Below, one piece after another: positions 1-10,655 of a stretch of DNA of 64,000 nucleotides. Below the pieces are notes generated by a model. The model was not told the DNA's origin, did not search any database, and saw nothing but the letters and a program-made list of their open reading frames with translations. The translations under genes were made by a program, and so were the position numbers. How positions within the stretch are numbered: position 1 is the first letter of the stretch; every line of letters begins with the position of its first letter. The DNA is from Dactylosporangium siamense. Its GTDB lineage: Bacteria; Actinomycetota; Actinomycetes; Mycobacteriales; Micromonosporaceae. The stretch is from NCBI RefSeq assembly GCF_016862795.1, contig NZ_BONQ01000010.1, positions 1-64,000 on the forward strand. Direction: 5' to 3'.

Positions 1-285
1 AGCCCGCCATCCGACGACGCCGCACATCCGCCTCCGCTACCCCCACAACCGTCAGCCCGCCATCCGACGGCGCCGCACATCCGCCTCCGCGCCACTCTCA
101 CAACCGTCAGCCCGCTACTCGACGGCACCGCACATCCGCCTCCGCCACCCCGCAACCGTCAGCCCGCCATCCGTCGCCACTCCCACAACCGTCAGCCTGC
201 TGCTCGACGGCGCCGCACATCCGCCTCTGCCACCCCCGCAACCGGCAGCCCGCTATTCGACGGCGCCGCACATCTGGCTCCGGTT
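1..285. repeat. Minisatellite, about six imperfect 52-55 bp units
   Basis: Units begin with CAGCCCGC(C/T)AT near 1, 53, 108, 160, 193 and 246 and share a core CGCCGCACATCCGCCTC followed by a CACAACCGT-like tail. The unit starting at 160 is shortened to about 33 bp. The period is not a multiple of three, so it is unlikely to be coding. The array probably continues left of the window. Copies diverge and there are no unique spacers, so it is not a CRISPR array. Confidence 0.8.
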
Positions 286-400
286 GCCAGGTTTGCCGAT
301 CCGGGCTGGTCTGATCGCGGCGGGCTTCCGGCTTCCCCTCCATCGACCCGAACTCAACGGCTGACACCTCCCGCCACACCGCGGCGCTACCGTGCCGGGC

Positions 401-862
401 ATGACCATCCCCGACCGCGTGCCGATCGCGCGGGTCCGCGGCTACCGCACCAGCCACATCGGCCGCTACGCCGACGGCCAGTTCTTCGGCTCGGTCACCG
501 CCACCCTGGAGTCAGGCGCCGGCGCCGAGCCCGACTGGCGCCCGCACAAGCGCTGGTATGCGGTCCTGCACCGCTTCAACCCCACCGGCGACCACACCGG
601 CTCGGAGATCTGGTTCGCCGGCACCAGCGAGCGCGAGCGCGCCGCCATCAAGGTCGCCAAGGCCCACCTCAAGGCGTCGATCGCCGCCCTGCCGGGTCAC
701 ACGTTCGGCAACATCGCCATCGGCCTCTTCCACGTCGAGGTCGACGGCCACGTGTTCGGCCTGGTCGACGGCTCCGACTCGTTCGAGGGCGTCGACCACG
801 CCGAGTTCCTGCCCGACAGCCTCGGCTTCGACCCACCCTGGAACGGCGGCTACGACACCTGA
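401..862 (+). CDS. Hypothetical protein (153 aa)
   Basis: I do not recognise this family. The product is soluble, with no signal peptide or membrane segment. It begins MTIPDRVPIARVRGYR and has a Trp/His-rich middle (WRPHKRWYAVLHRF) followed by a helical stretch rich in Lys and Ala, and ends in an acidic, aromatic C-terminus. An in-frame GTG lies at 392. I prefer the ATG at 401 because a TACCGT (-10-like) hexamer sits exactly 7 nt upstream, as at several other apparently leaderless genes here. It is isolated between a minisatellite and a gene-poor region. Confidence 0.6.
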   Translation: MTIPDRVPIARVRGYRTSHIGRYADGQFFGSVTATLESGAGAEPDWRPHKRWYAVLHRFNPTGDHTGSEIWFAGTSERERAAIKVAKAHLKASIAALPGHTFGNIAIGLFHVEVDGHVFGLVDGSDSFEGVDHAEFLPDSLGFDPPWNGGYDT

Positions 863-1724
863 CCGCCCCGCCGGACCACCCCGGGCAGGCTGCCGCACAC
901 GCCCGTCGTCCGCCCGTGCAGGCGCATGTCGCAGACCCAGCCCCTGAGTCGGGTGTGCAGCGCAATGCGTCGTGGATCAGCGAAGTCGGGCGGGCCCACG
1001 GGGTCGCGTTCTCCCCCGAGAGCCTGTGGTTCGCGGTCGTGTCCGCTGTCGTGGTGTTCGACTGGCCGGGTGGCACATTGGATCACGAACGATCCGTCGC
1101 ATCGCCGCCGCGTCCCGGTCAGAGCGCGAAGAGCGGGAGGCGTCCGCACGCCCCTTTCACGCTATCCGGCGAACATCCGCGCGACGTCCCGGCCCAGGCC
1201 CTCGGCCAATGCCGGCACGGTGACCGCTCGCGATGTCCGTCGCCCAGACCATCGCCCAGACCCTCGCGTGCCGCACGGGGTCGAACGGTCGAGCCGGCGG
1301 GCGGGCAGACCGAGGTCGTGCACGGGCGGTGCGGACAGCCAACCCGCGACCTCGATCGCCAGGAAGATCCGTCCCCGGCCGAGGAGCAAGCAGGCGAACA
1401 CGCTGATCCGGAGCCTCGGCAGCGCCGGATCGGGGTGCCCGGCGTCGCTGCCGGACTTCTCCACAACCGGAAGGATCCCCGGGCCCCCGACCCCGGACAT
1501 CGTTCCGCTTGTCGCGTCACCGCCCACTGGACAAGGCCCCGCACCGCACGACGGTGCGGACCGGCCATCCCGACGGGCCACGAGACGACATCGATCCAGC
1601 CATGAGCAGGTGCCACGACCACGCGCGCGGGCCACAGCACCAAACGGCGGTGTGCCCGTACACCACCTCCGTGGACGCGACCGTCAGGGGCGGTCTGAGG
1701 TATTGACCACTGCCTGGTGAAGGG
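863..1724. other. Gene-poor, apparently decayed region
   Basis: No intact gene is convincing here. Two stretches have coding-like third-position GC: about 955-1080 on the plus strand (reads WISEVGRAHGVAFSPESLWF, then hydrophobic) and about 1162-1430 on the minus strand (listed separately). Neither has a convincing start, and overlapping frames on both strands have poor composition. It looks like remnants of inactivated genes. Confidence 0.45.
1162..1430 (-). pseudogene. Decayed gene fragment, C-terminal part, two frameshifts
   Basis: Reading leftwards, coding-like sequence (RIFLAIEVAGWLSAPPVHDL) runs in one frame to about 1281-1310. It then continues best in a second frame (RPFDPVRHARVWAMVWATDI) and returns to the first frame near 1222-1232 (AVTVPALAEGLGRDVARMF), ending at a TAG at 1162. 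Third codon positions are G/C-rich in each segment only in the frame given, which is the signature of a real gene broken by two indels. The family is not recognised. Confidence 0.4.
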
Positions 1725-2345
1725 TCAGCGAGCAGGACGTTGGGTGCCGGTGGGCCGGCCGGCGCCGCCGGTGGGGCGCAGTTTCGCGTCGGTGACGGAC
1801 GTGGCGGCCGCCATGGAGCCAGAGCCAGAGCCAGAGCCCGAGACGAGGCCGACGACCGTGACCGCGTCGCCGGTCTTCACGTCGGTGATCTTCGAGCTGC
1901 CGCCGTTGACCTTCGTGGAAGCGTCGACGGTGAAGGTGGTCTCGTGGCCGTCCTCGCTCTTCGCGGTGATCGAGGTGGCGCTGACGGCGGTGACGGTGCC
2001 GGACTGGAGGCGTTCGGTGACGTACTTGCCGCTGCTGTCCTTCACCACGTAGTCGCCGTGCAGGGCCTGCGACAGGTCGCCGCGGGCGCCGCCGCCACCC
2101 GGGAAACCGGCCGGGCCGCCGCCGGCACCACGGCCGCCGCCGTAGCCGGATGGGCCGCCGTAGCCGCCGGGGCCTGGTTGTCTGGTTGAGGACGTGGCGG
2201 CGTTGGCCACTGCCACGCCGCCGCCGACGACGATCACGGCTGACACCGCGGCGACGACGCCGAGCTTCCACCGCGACTGCCGGACGGCGGGTGCGGGCGG
2301 ACCGGCCGATGCGGCCCACGGAGGGATGGGGGTTGGTTCGGTCAT
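1725..2345 (-). CDS. Membrane-anchored DUF5666-like protein
   Basis: A 206-aa protein. It has a short Pro-rich cytoplasmic N-terminus and one transmembrane or uncleaved signal segment (about residues 27-48, GVVAAVSAVIVVGGGVAV). A flexible Gly/Pro/Tyr linker (about 50-88) is followed by an extracytoplasmic beta domain (SGTVTAVSATSITAKSEDG) typical of DUF5666 proteins. A (GS)4 stretch lies near residue 170. The likely role is a cell-envelope protein of unknown function. It is convergent with nothing obvious and has its own upstream gap (2346-2416). Confidence 0.7.
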   Translation of the reverse strand: MTEPTPIPPWAASAGPPAPAVRQSRWKLGVVAAVSAVIVVGGGVAVANAATSSTRQPGPGGYGGPSGYGGGRGAGGGPAGFPGGGGARGDLSQALHGDYVVKDSSGKYVTERLQSGTVTAVSATSITAKSEDGHETTFTVDASTKVNGGSSKITDVKTGDAVTVVGLVSGSGSGSGSMAAATSVTDAKLRPTGGAGRPTGTQRPAR

Positions 2346-2416
2346 CGGCCGAGCGTGGCGGGCACACCTGTGCGCAGCGTCCCACGAACATTCGGGTTGC
2401 CTGGGAGTCGGGGACC

Positions 2417-4135
2417 TCAGTGCGACTCGCGGCTGACCCGGGGGCCCGACGAGCCGAGCAGAAACGAGCAGTCCGCGCCGGTGTCGGCGCCGAGGACGGT
2501 GTCGACGTAGAGGCGTTCCCAGCCGCGGTGGGGGCGGGCCAGGCCGTCGAGCAGGGCCTGCGACGGCGGGCGGGCGTCGAACTCGTCCGGTGGCACGTCG
2601 ACGGTGAGCGAACGGCCCGGCACGTCCAGGACCACCATGTCGCCGGTGCGGATGCGGTCGAGGGGGCCGCCGGCCGCCGCCTCCGGGGCCACGTGCAGCA
2701 CGACCGTTCCGTAGGCCGTGCCGCTCATGCGGCCGTCGCAGATGCGGACCATGTCGCGCACGCCCGCGCGGAGGAGCTTCTCCGGCAGCGGCATGTTGGA
2801 CACCTCGGGCATGCCGGGGTACCCCTTGGGGCCGCAGCCCCGCAGCACCAGGACCGTGTCCGGGGTGACGTCGAGGTCGGGGTCGTCGATGCGGGCGTGG
2901 AAGTCCTCGATGGAGTCGAAGACCAGGGCGGGGCCCCGGTGCTGGAGCAGGGCCGGCGTCGCCGCGGCCGGTTTGATGATCGCACCGGCCGGGGCCAGGT
3001 TGCCGCGGAGCACGGCGATGCCGGCGTTTGGCCGTACCGGCGCAGAACGAGGATAAATGACCGAATTATCCCAGACAGCGGCCGACGAAAGCGGAGCGAC
3101 GAACGGCGTGCCGGCGACCGTGACCGCGGACGGGTCGAGCAGGTCCGAAACCTCGCGGAGCACGGCGAAAAGGCCGCCGGCGCGGTGCAGGTCCTCCATG
3201 AGGAACCGGCCGGCCGGCTGCAGGTCGACCAGCAGCGGCACCTCCGCGCCGATCCGGTCGAAGTCGTCCAGGGTGAGCGGCAGGCCGAGCCGCCCGGCGA
3301 TCGCGAGCAGGTGCACGACCGCGTTCGTCGAGCCACCGGTCGCGGCGAGGGTGACGATCGCGTTGTGCATCGAGGCGGCGGTCATCACGGTGCTGGGGCG
3401 GCGGTCGGTGCGGACCATGTCGACGGCGAGCAGCCCGGTCGCGTGGGCGCGGGCGAGGAGCCGGCTGTCCGCGGCGGGGATGCCGGCGGTGCCGGGCAGC
3501 GTCATGCCGAGTGCCTCGGCGAGCAGCCCCATCGTCGAGGCGGTGCCCATCGTGTTGCAGTGCCCGCGGCTGCGGATCATCGAGGACTCCGAGTCCAGGA
3601 AGGCCTGCTCGGTGAGGGTGCCCGCGCGCACCTCCTCGGACAGCCGCCACACGTCGGTGCCGCAGCCGAGCGGCACGCCCCGGAAGGTGCCGGTGAGCAT
3701 CGGGCCGCCGGGCACTACCACGGCCGGCAGGTCGACGGACGCGGCGGCCATGAGCAGCGCCGGGATGGTCTTGTCGCAGCCGCCGAGCAGGACGACGCCG
3801 TCGATCGGGTTGGCGCGCAGCATCTCCTCGATCGCCATCGCGGCCATGTTGCGCCACAGCATCGCGGTCGGGCGGACCTGCGTCTCGCCCAGGGACACGA
3901 CCGGCAGGTTGTGCGGGACCCCGCCGGCCTCCCAGACGCCGCGTTTGACGTGCTCGGCGACCTCGTCGAGGTGGCTGTTGCAGGGCGTCAGGTCCGAGGC
4001 GGTGTTGGCGATGGCGATCTGCGGGCGGCTGCCGTCGAGCGCGTCGTCGGGCAGGCCACGGCGCATCCAGGCGCGATGGATGTAGGCGTTGCGGTCGTCG
4101 CCCGCGTACCACTCGGCACTGCGCAGTCGTGACAT
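2417..4135 (-). CDS. Dihydroxy-acid / sugar-acid dehydratase (IlvD/Edd family)
   Basis: A 572-aa protein, full length for the IlvD/Edd family, which dehydrates 2,3-dihydroxy acids using an Fe-S cluster. Three cluster cysteines are visible: C52 (TPCNSH), C120 (GGCDKT, also carrying the conserved Lys) and C193 (GHCNTMGTAS). The C-terminal third has the NAGIAVLRGNLAPAG-type swivelling domain. Its closest look is the aldonic-acid (arabonate/gluconate-type) branch rather than housekeeping IlvD, because it sits back-to-back with a zinc sugar/alcohol dehydrogenase. That substrate assignment is inference. An upstream in-frame ATG (4183) would overlap the divergent gene, so the ATG at 4135 (MSRLRSAEWY) is chosen. 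Confidence 0.85.
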   Translation of the reverse strand: MSRLRSAEWYAGDDRNAYIHRAWMRRGLPDDALDGSRPQIAIANTASDLTPCNSHLDEVAEHVKRGVWEAGGVPHNLPVVSLGETQVRPTAMLWRNMAAMAIEEMLRANPIDGVVLLGGCDKTIPALLMAAASVDLPAVVVPGGPMLTGTFRGVPLGCGTDVWRLSEEVRAGTLTEQAFLDSESSMIRSRGHCNTMGTASTMGLLAEALGMTLPGTAGIPAADSRLLARAHATGLLAVDMVRTDRRPSTVMTAASMHNAIVTLAATGGSTNAVVHLLAIAGRLGLPLTLDDFDRIGAEVPLLVDLQPAGRFLMEDLHRAGGLFAVLREVSDLLDPSAVTVAGTPFVAPLSSAAVWDNSVIYPRSAPVRPNAGIAVLRGNLAPAGAIIKPAAATPALLQHRGPALVFDSIEDFHARIDDPDLDVTPDTVLVLRGCGPKGYPGMPEVSNMPLPEKLLRAGVRDMVRICDGRMSGTAYGTVVLHVAPEAAAGGPLDRIRTGDMVVLDVPGRSLTVDVPPDEFDARPPSQALLDGLARPHRGWERLYVDTVLGADTGADCSFLLGSSGPRVSRESH

Positions 4136-4154
4136 CGGTCCTGCTTCCCGGAAG

Positions 4155-5180
4155 ATGGAGCCCGTGCGAGCATTCGTCATCATCGGCCCCCGGCGGGCTG
4201 AGGTCCAGGACGTCGCCGAGCCCGTCGCGGGTCCGGGTCAGGTCGTCGTCGACGTGGAGCGGGCCGGCGTGTGCGGCACCGACGTCGAGTTCTTCACCGG
4301 CGAGATGTCCTACCTGCACGACGGCCAGGCAGAGTACCCGATCCGTATCGGCCACGAGTGGTCCGGCGTGGTGCGCGACGCCGGCCCCGGAGTGGACCCG
4401 GGGTGGGTCGGCCGGCGGGTCACCGGCGACACCATGCTCGGTTGTGGCGGCTGCGGCAGGTGCACGTCCGGCCGCCAGCACCTGTGTGCCGCCAGGCACG
4501 AGATCGGCATCCGGCACGGGTGGCCCGGTGCCCTCGCCGAGCGGCTCCTGGTGCCGGTGGGCGCGTTGCACGCCCTCCCGCCGTCGGTCGACCCGACCCT
4601 CGGCGCGCTGGTCGAGCCCGGCGGCAACGCCCTCCGCGCGGTCCGGGGCGCGGCGCTGCGCCCCGGTGAGCGGCTGCTCGTCCTCGGCCCGGGCACCATC
4701 GGGCTGCTCGTCGCGCAGATCGCGGCCGCGCAGGGGGCCGAGGTGCACCTGCTCGGGGTCACGCCGGCGTCGCTCGGGTTCGCCCGCGGGCTGGGCTGCG
4801 GTGCGGTGTGGACCGCGGAGACGCTGCCGTCGCTGCGGTGGGACGCGGTCGTCGACGCCTCGAACGCCGCGACGTCCCCGGCGGCGGCCCTGGAGCTCGT
4901 CGAGCCGGGGCGGCGCGTGGTGTACATCGGGCTGTCCGGCACGCCGAGCCTGCTCGACTCGCGGACCCTGGCGCTCAAGGACGTGACCGCGGTCGGCGTG
5001 CTCAGCGCGTCGGGTGGGCTCGCCGGCACCGTCGAGCTCTACGCCTCCGGCGCCGTCGACCCGCGACCCCTGGTGGCGGCGACGATCGGGCTGTCCGAGG
5101 CGGCGGCCGCGCTGTCGGGTGACCGGCCGGCCGGGTGGGGCGCCGCCCCGAAGGTGCACATCGACCCGTCGATCGCCTGA
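4155..5180 (+). CDS. Zinc-dependent medium-chain dehydrogenase
   Basis: A 341-aa protein with MDR alcohol/sorbitol/threonine dehydrogenase architecture. Catalytic zinc ligands are C40 (GVCGTD) and H67/E68 (GHEWSG). Structural zinc is bound by C97, C100, C103 and C111 (GCGGCGRC...C). A Rossmann region follows (LLVLGPGTIGLLVAQIAAAQG). It oxidises an alcohol or polyol to a carbonyl with NAD(P). Only 19 bp separate its start from the divergent dehydratase, so the promoters must overlap the coding ends. Paired with an aldonate-type dehydratase, it suggests an oxidative sugar-catabolic route (inference). GTG at 4164 is an alternative start. Confidence 0.85.
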   Translation: MEPVRAFVIIGPRRAEVQDVAEPVAGPGQVVVDVERAGVCGTDVEFFTGEMSYLHDGQAEYPIRIGHEWSGVVRDAGPGVDPGWVGRRVTGDTMLGCGGCGRCTSGRQHLCAARHEIGIRHGWPGALAERLLVPVGALHALPPSVDPTLGALVEPGGNALRAVRGAALRPGERLLVLGPGTIGLLVAQIAAAQGAEVHLLGVTPASLGFARGLGCGAVWTAETLPSLRWDAVVDASNAATSPAAALELVEPGRRVVYIGLSGTPSLLDSRTLALKDVTAVGVLSASGGLAGTVELYASGAVDPRPLVAATIGLSEAAAALSGDRPAGWGAAPKVHIDPSIA

Positions 5181-6052
5181 CGCTGTCTACGCGGGGACGG
5201 CACGCAGTGCGCCGGGCGGCGGCCGTGCAGATGGTCCAGGGCCGCCGTCGCGGCGGCGTCGGCGGGCAGGTGCACCACCAGCCGCTGATCGTCGTCGGCC
5301 GGGAGTTCGAGCGTCTCGTATGCCAGGCGCAGCTCCCCCACCACCGGGTGCACCAGCCGCAGCACCCCGTGCACGAGCGGCAGCCCGGGCAGCGTCGCCA
5401 CCCGGCGGGTGAACGGCTCGCCCGCCGTCACGGTCAGCTCGTCGGCGAGCGCGGCCATCGCGCCGTCGGCCCGGAACGGTCCCTGCTTCAGCGCGGCGAC
5501 CTGCTCGTCGGCGACGTGCTCCCAGTCCGGGAACACCGTGCGGGCCCGCGGATCGGTGAACACGAACCGCGGCAGGCTCGGCGGATCCACCGCCCCATCG
5601 CCGTCGAGCAGCCCGGTCGGCCCGGCGAGCGACTCGTATGCCGGCGTGTGCGCCAGGATCTCGCCCAGTCGGTTGAGCAGCACGACCGGCGACGGTGACA
5701 GCCGCTCCAGCAGCGCCCGCGCCCCGGCCCGGACCGTCCTGGCCGCCTCGGCCGCGCCGCGGCACCGGAACGCGCCCTCGGCCGCCTTGGTCAGGATCAG
5801 CAGGTGCCTGCGCTCGGCCGGGGTGAGCCGCAACGCGTCCGCGAGCGCGGCGAGGACCTGCGGCGACGGCCGCCGGTCCCGGCCCTGCTCGAGCCGGATC
5901 ACGTATTCGACGCTGACCCCGGCGAGCGCGGCGACCTCCGACCGGCGCAGCCCCGGCGTGCGCCGCCGCGGACCCGCCGGCAGCCCCACCACCGCCGGGT
6001 CGAGGGCCTCGCGGCGGGACCGCAGCAGCACCCCCAGCTCGTTGTCGCTCAC
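5039..6052 (-). CDS. XRE-family regulator, MmyB-like
   Basis: A 337-aa protein with an N-terminal helix-turn-helix (LRRSEVAALAGVSVEYVIRL, about residues 33-52) and a C-terminal MmyB-type ligand domain (LNRLGEILAHTPAYESLAG; FTDPRARTVFPDWEHVA). It is probably a transcriptional repressor controlling the divergent FAD oxidoreductase. The GTG at 6052 gives the usual N-terminus VSDNELGVLLRSRR. Unusually, the frame stays open about 50 residues past the normal family end (after LDHLHGRRPAHC). It therefore runs 142 bp antisense into the 3' end of the dehydrogenase gene. The tail is low complexity and may reflect a lost stop codon. Confidence 0.8.
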   Translation of the reverse strand: MSDNELGVLLRSRREALDPAVVGLPAGPRRRTPGLRRSEVAALAGVSVEYVIRLEQGRDRRPSPQVLAALADALRLTPAERRHLLILTKAAEGAFRCRGAAEAARTVRAGARALLERLSPSPVVLLNRLGEILAHTPAYESLAGPTGLLDGDGAVDPPSLPRFVFTDPRARTVFPDWEHVADEQVAALKQGPFRADGAMAALADELTVTAGEPFTRRVATLPGLPLVHGVLRLVHPVVGELRLAYETLELPADDDQRLVVHLPADAAATAALDHLHGRRPAHCVPSPRRQRQAIDGSMCTFGAAPHPAGRSPDSAAAASDSPIVAATRGRGSTAPEA

Positions 6053-6154
6053 GATCCGACGGTACCCCCGCCGCGCCGGACGGATCGTGTCCCCGCCACT
6101 ACCAGCCTTGCCTCGGACTCCCTCCGCCGCGCGTCGCGGGCGACGGTGATCGGC

Positions 6155-7186
6155 ATGACCACACACCACACCGCGTCCGTGCTCGTCGTCGGCGGCGGGT
6201 ACGGCGGCATCGCCGTCGCCAAGGCCCTCGACGACATCGCCGACGTCACCGTCATCGAACCCCGCGACACGTTCGTGCACCACGTGGCGGCCCTGCGCGC
6301 GGTCGTCGACCCCGACTGGGTCGAGCGGATCTTCCTGCCGTTCGACCGGCTCCTGACCCGCGGCAGGTTCGTCCGGGACCGGATGGTGCGGGTCGACGGG
6401 ACCCGGGTGGAGCTCGCCTCCGGCGGCTCGCTGACCGGCGACCATGTCGTCGTCGCGACGGGGACCGGCTATCCGTACCCGGCGAAGCTCGACCTCCCGG
6501 ACAGCGCGACGGCGAAGGCGAGGCTGCGCGCGACCCACGCCGAGCTCGCCGGCGCCGACCGGGTGCTGCTGCTGGGCGCCGGGCCGGTGGGCCTGGAGTT
6601 CGCCGGTGAGATCGCCGCCGCCTGGCCCACCAAGCGGGTCACCGTCGCCGACCCGTCGCCGGTGCTGCTGCCGGGCGGGTATCCGGACGAGTTCCGTGCC
6701 GAGGTGCACCGGCAGCTGGACGAGCTCGGCGTGCGGCTGCTGCTGGGCACCACCGTCCCGCAACCACCGACGCCTCCGGGGCAGGCCGGCGGGTTCAGCG
6801 CCGGCGGCATCGAGGCCGACATCTGGTTCCGCTGCCACGGCGCGCAGCCACGCCCGTCACTCGCGGTCGACCCGCACCTGCGGGTCCACGGCCAGCCCGG
6901 GCAGTGGGCCGTCGGCGACGTCACGGACGTGCCGGAGTCGAAGATGGCCCGCCTCGCCCAGGCGCACGGCGAGGTCGTCGCCGCCAACATCCGCGCGGTG
7001 CTGACCGGCGGCGACCTGACCGTGCACGAGCCCGCCCCGGACATGCTGATGCTCCCGCTCGGCCCGAAGGCCGGCGCCGGCTACGGCCCGGACTTCGGCG
7101 TCCTCGGCGCCGCGACCACCGCCGACATCAAGAGCGGCGACCTGTTCGTCGGGTACTACCGCGCGGTGCTGAACCTCAACCCCTAG
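6155..7186 (+). CDS. FAD-dependent NAD(P)H:quinone-type oxidoreductase (AIF/FSP1-like)
   Basis: A 343-aa two-dinucleotide-binding-domain flavoprotein. The N-terminal FAD-binding fingerprint is VLVVGGGYGGIAVAKAL (residues 8-24). The NAD(P) fingerprint is VLLLGAGPVGLEFAGEIAA in the middle, and the second FAD-contact motif is WAVGDVTDV. It lacks the redox CxxC of disulfide reductases and resembles AIF/AMID (FSP1)-type or NDH-2-like enzymes that reduce quinones. It is divergent from the XRE regulator with 102 bp between start codons, which suggests local regulation. Confidence 0.8.
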   Translation: MTTHHTASVLVVGGGYGGIAVAKALDDIADVTVIEPRDTFVHHVAALRAVVDPDWVERIFLPFDRLLTRGRFVRDRMVRVDGTRVELASGGSLTGDHVVVATGTGYPYPAKLDLPDSATAKARLRATHAELAGADRVLLLGAGPVGLEFAGEIAAAWPTKRVTVADPSPVLLPGGYPDEFRAEVHRQLDELGVRLLLGTTVPQPPTPPGQAGGFSAGGIEADIWFRCHGAQPRPSLAVDPHLRVHGQPGQWAVGDVTDVPESKMARLAQAHGEVVAANIRAVLTGGDLTVHEPAPDMLMLPLGPKAGAGYGPDFGVLGAATTADIKSGDLFVGYYRAVLNLNP

Positions 7187-7270
7187 GGGCCCGGTTCAGT
7201 GGTGTTCCCGCATGTGCGGCGCACGGATCCGGGGGAGGCTTACATCCTCGTCGTCGTTGAGAGGACTCCG

Positions 7271-7936
7271 ATGCGCGCTGTGCCCGCCGCGATCGCGGTG
7301 CTGCTGCTGGGTTCCCTCGCGGGCTGTGGTCTCCGCCCACGGGAGACGGTGTCGCAGCAGTACCGCGTCGAGGAGCCGGTGACCGTGCTCGCCATCACCG
7401 GCGACACGATGGACGTCACCGTGAAGCCCGGGGACGGCCCGGTCACCGTCGTGGAGCGCCGCCGGTGGCCGTCCGGCGGCACCCCACCCGCCACGACGCA
7501 CCACACGGCGGCGGGCCGGCTCGAGCTGACCGCCGCCGGCTGCCACCGCTGCGACGTGACCCTGACCATCACGGTGCCCGCCGCGACCCGCACCGACATC
7601 CGCGTCGACACCGGCAAGCTGACCCTGCGCGACCTGTCCGGCGACGCGACCGCGTCCGTCGACACCGGCGAGATCACCGGCTCGGGCCTGCGCGGCGGCA
7701 CGTATCACGTGGCCGTGGACAGCGGCCGCGTCGAGCTGACCCACGCGGTCTCCCCCACCGACGTCGTCGCCACGGTCGACACCGGCGAGGTTTTCGTGCG
7801 GGTGCCCGGAGGCGCGTCGTACGCGGTCCGCAGCGACCGTGGCCTGTCCGATGTGGACGTTGCCCGGGATCCTTCGTCCCCGCATGCCATCACGGTCAAC
7901 GTCGACACCGGCCACGCCACTGTTCACCAGACCTGA
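7271..7936 (+). CDS. Lipoprotein with DUF4097-like repeat domain
   Basis: A 221-aa protein. The signal peptide ends in a lipobox (GSLAGCG; lipidated Cys about residue 19). The mature part is made of repeated short strands carrying DTG motifs (VDTGKLTLRDL, VDTGEITGSGL, VDTGEVFVRV, VDTGHATV). This is the parallel beta pattern of DUF4097 'adhesin-like' proteins. The function is unknown, probably at the envelope surface. The ATG at 7271 is chosen because it starts the signal peptide and has a GAGAGGA ribosome site upstream. Confidence 0.75.
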   Translation: MRAVPAAIAVLLLGSLAGCGLRPRETVSQQYRVEEPVTVLAITGDTMDVTVKPGDGPVTVVERRRWPSGGTPPATTHHTAAGRLELTAAGCHRCDVTLTITVPAATRTDIRVDTGKLTLRDLSGDATASVDTGEITGSGLRGGTYHVAVDSGRVELTHAVSPTDVVATVDTGEVFVRVPGGASYAVRSDRGLSDVDVARDPSSPHAITVNVDTGHATVHQT

Positions 7937-7963
7937 CCCGGGTGCTGGGGTTCGCGACGGACC

Positions 7964-8709
7964 TCAGCCCCGCTTGGTCACCGCCTTGCGGTAGTCGGAG
8001 TTCAGGCGGCCGATCAGCGTCAGCGGGATGCCCTTCGGGCACACCGTCGTGCACTCACCGGCGTTGGTGCAGCCGCCGAACCCGGCCTCGTCGTGCGCCT
8101 CGAGCATGCCCACGACCCGGGTGTCCCGCTCCGGCTGCCCCTGGGGCAGCAGGCCGAGGTGGCCGACCTTCGCGGCGGTGAAGAGCATCGCCGAGCCGTT
8201 GGGGCAGGCCGCCACGCAGGCGCCGCAGCCGATGCAGGTGGCGGCCTCGAAGGCGGCGTCCGCGTCGACCTTCGGCACCGGGGTCGCGTGGGCGTCCGGG
8301 GCGGCGCCGGTCGGGGCGCTGATGTAGCCGCCCGCCTGGATGATGCTGTCGAAGGCGCCGCGGTCCACGACGAGGTCCTTGACGACCGGGAACGCGGCGG
8401 CCCGCCACGGCTCGACGTCGATGGTCTCGCCGTCCTTGAAGTGCCGCATATGCAGCTGGCAGGTGGTGGTGGCGCGGGACGGGCCGTGGGCCACCCCGTT
8501 GATCATCATGCCGCACATGCCGCAGATGCCTTCGCGGCAGTCGTGGTCGAAGGCGATGGGCTCGTCGCCGGCGAGGATGAGCCGCTCGTTGAGGACGTCG
8601 AGCATCTCCAGGAACGAGGCGTCGGGCGAGATGTCCTCGACAAGATACGTGACCATGCGGCCGCGGGAAGACGGGTCGGTCTGGCGCCAGACGCGCAGCT
8701 TGAGGTTCA

Positions 8710-8710
<1 letters not shown>
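7964..8710 (-). CDS. sdhB: Succinate dehydrogenase iron-sulfur subunit
   Basis: A 248-aa protein, the electron-transfer subunit of complex II. The [2Fe-2S] cysteines lie in [12 protein letters not shown] plus a later Cys (TTTCQLH). The [4Fe-4S] motif is [12 protein letters not shown] and the third cluster site is [16 protein letters not shown]. It passes electrons from the flavoprotein to menaquinone at the membrane. The start codon overlaps the sdhA stop by one base (TAATG), so translation is coupled. Confidence 0.95.
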
Positions 8711-10647
<1,937 letters not shown>

Positions 10648-10655
10648 GGGATCAC

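Noticed and set aside
1-285. Regular repeats resembling a CRISPR array
   Set aside because: Units are contiguous and diverged, with no unique spacers of constant length and no cas genes.
863-1720. Plus-strand open frames from 916 and 926
   Set aside because: Most of their length is Arg/Pro/Ser low-complexity without consistent third-position GC; only a short stretch looks coding.
3066-5159. A 697-codon minus-strand open frame spanning the dehydratase/dehydrogenase junction
   Set aside because: It is an alternate-frame reading of two well-supported genes.
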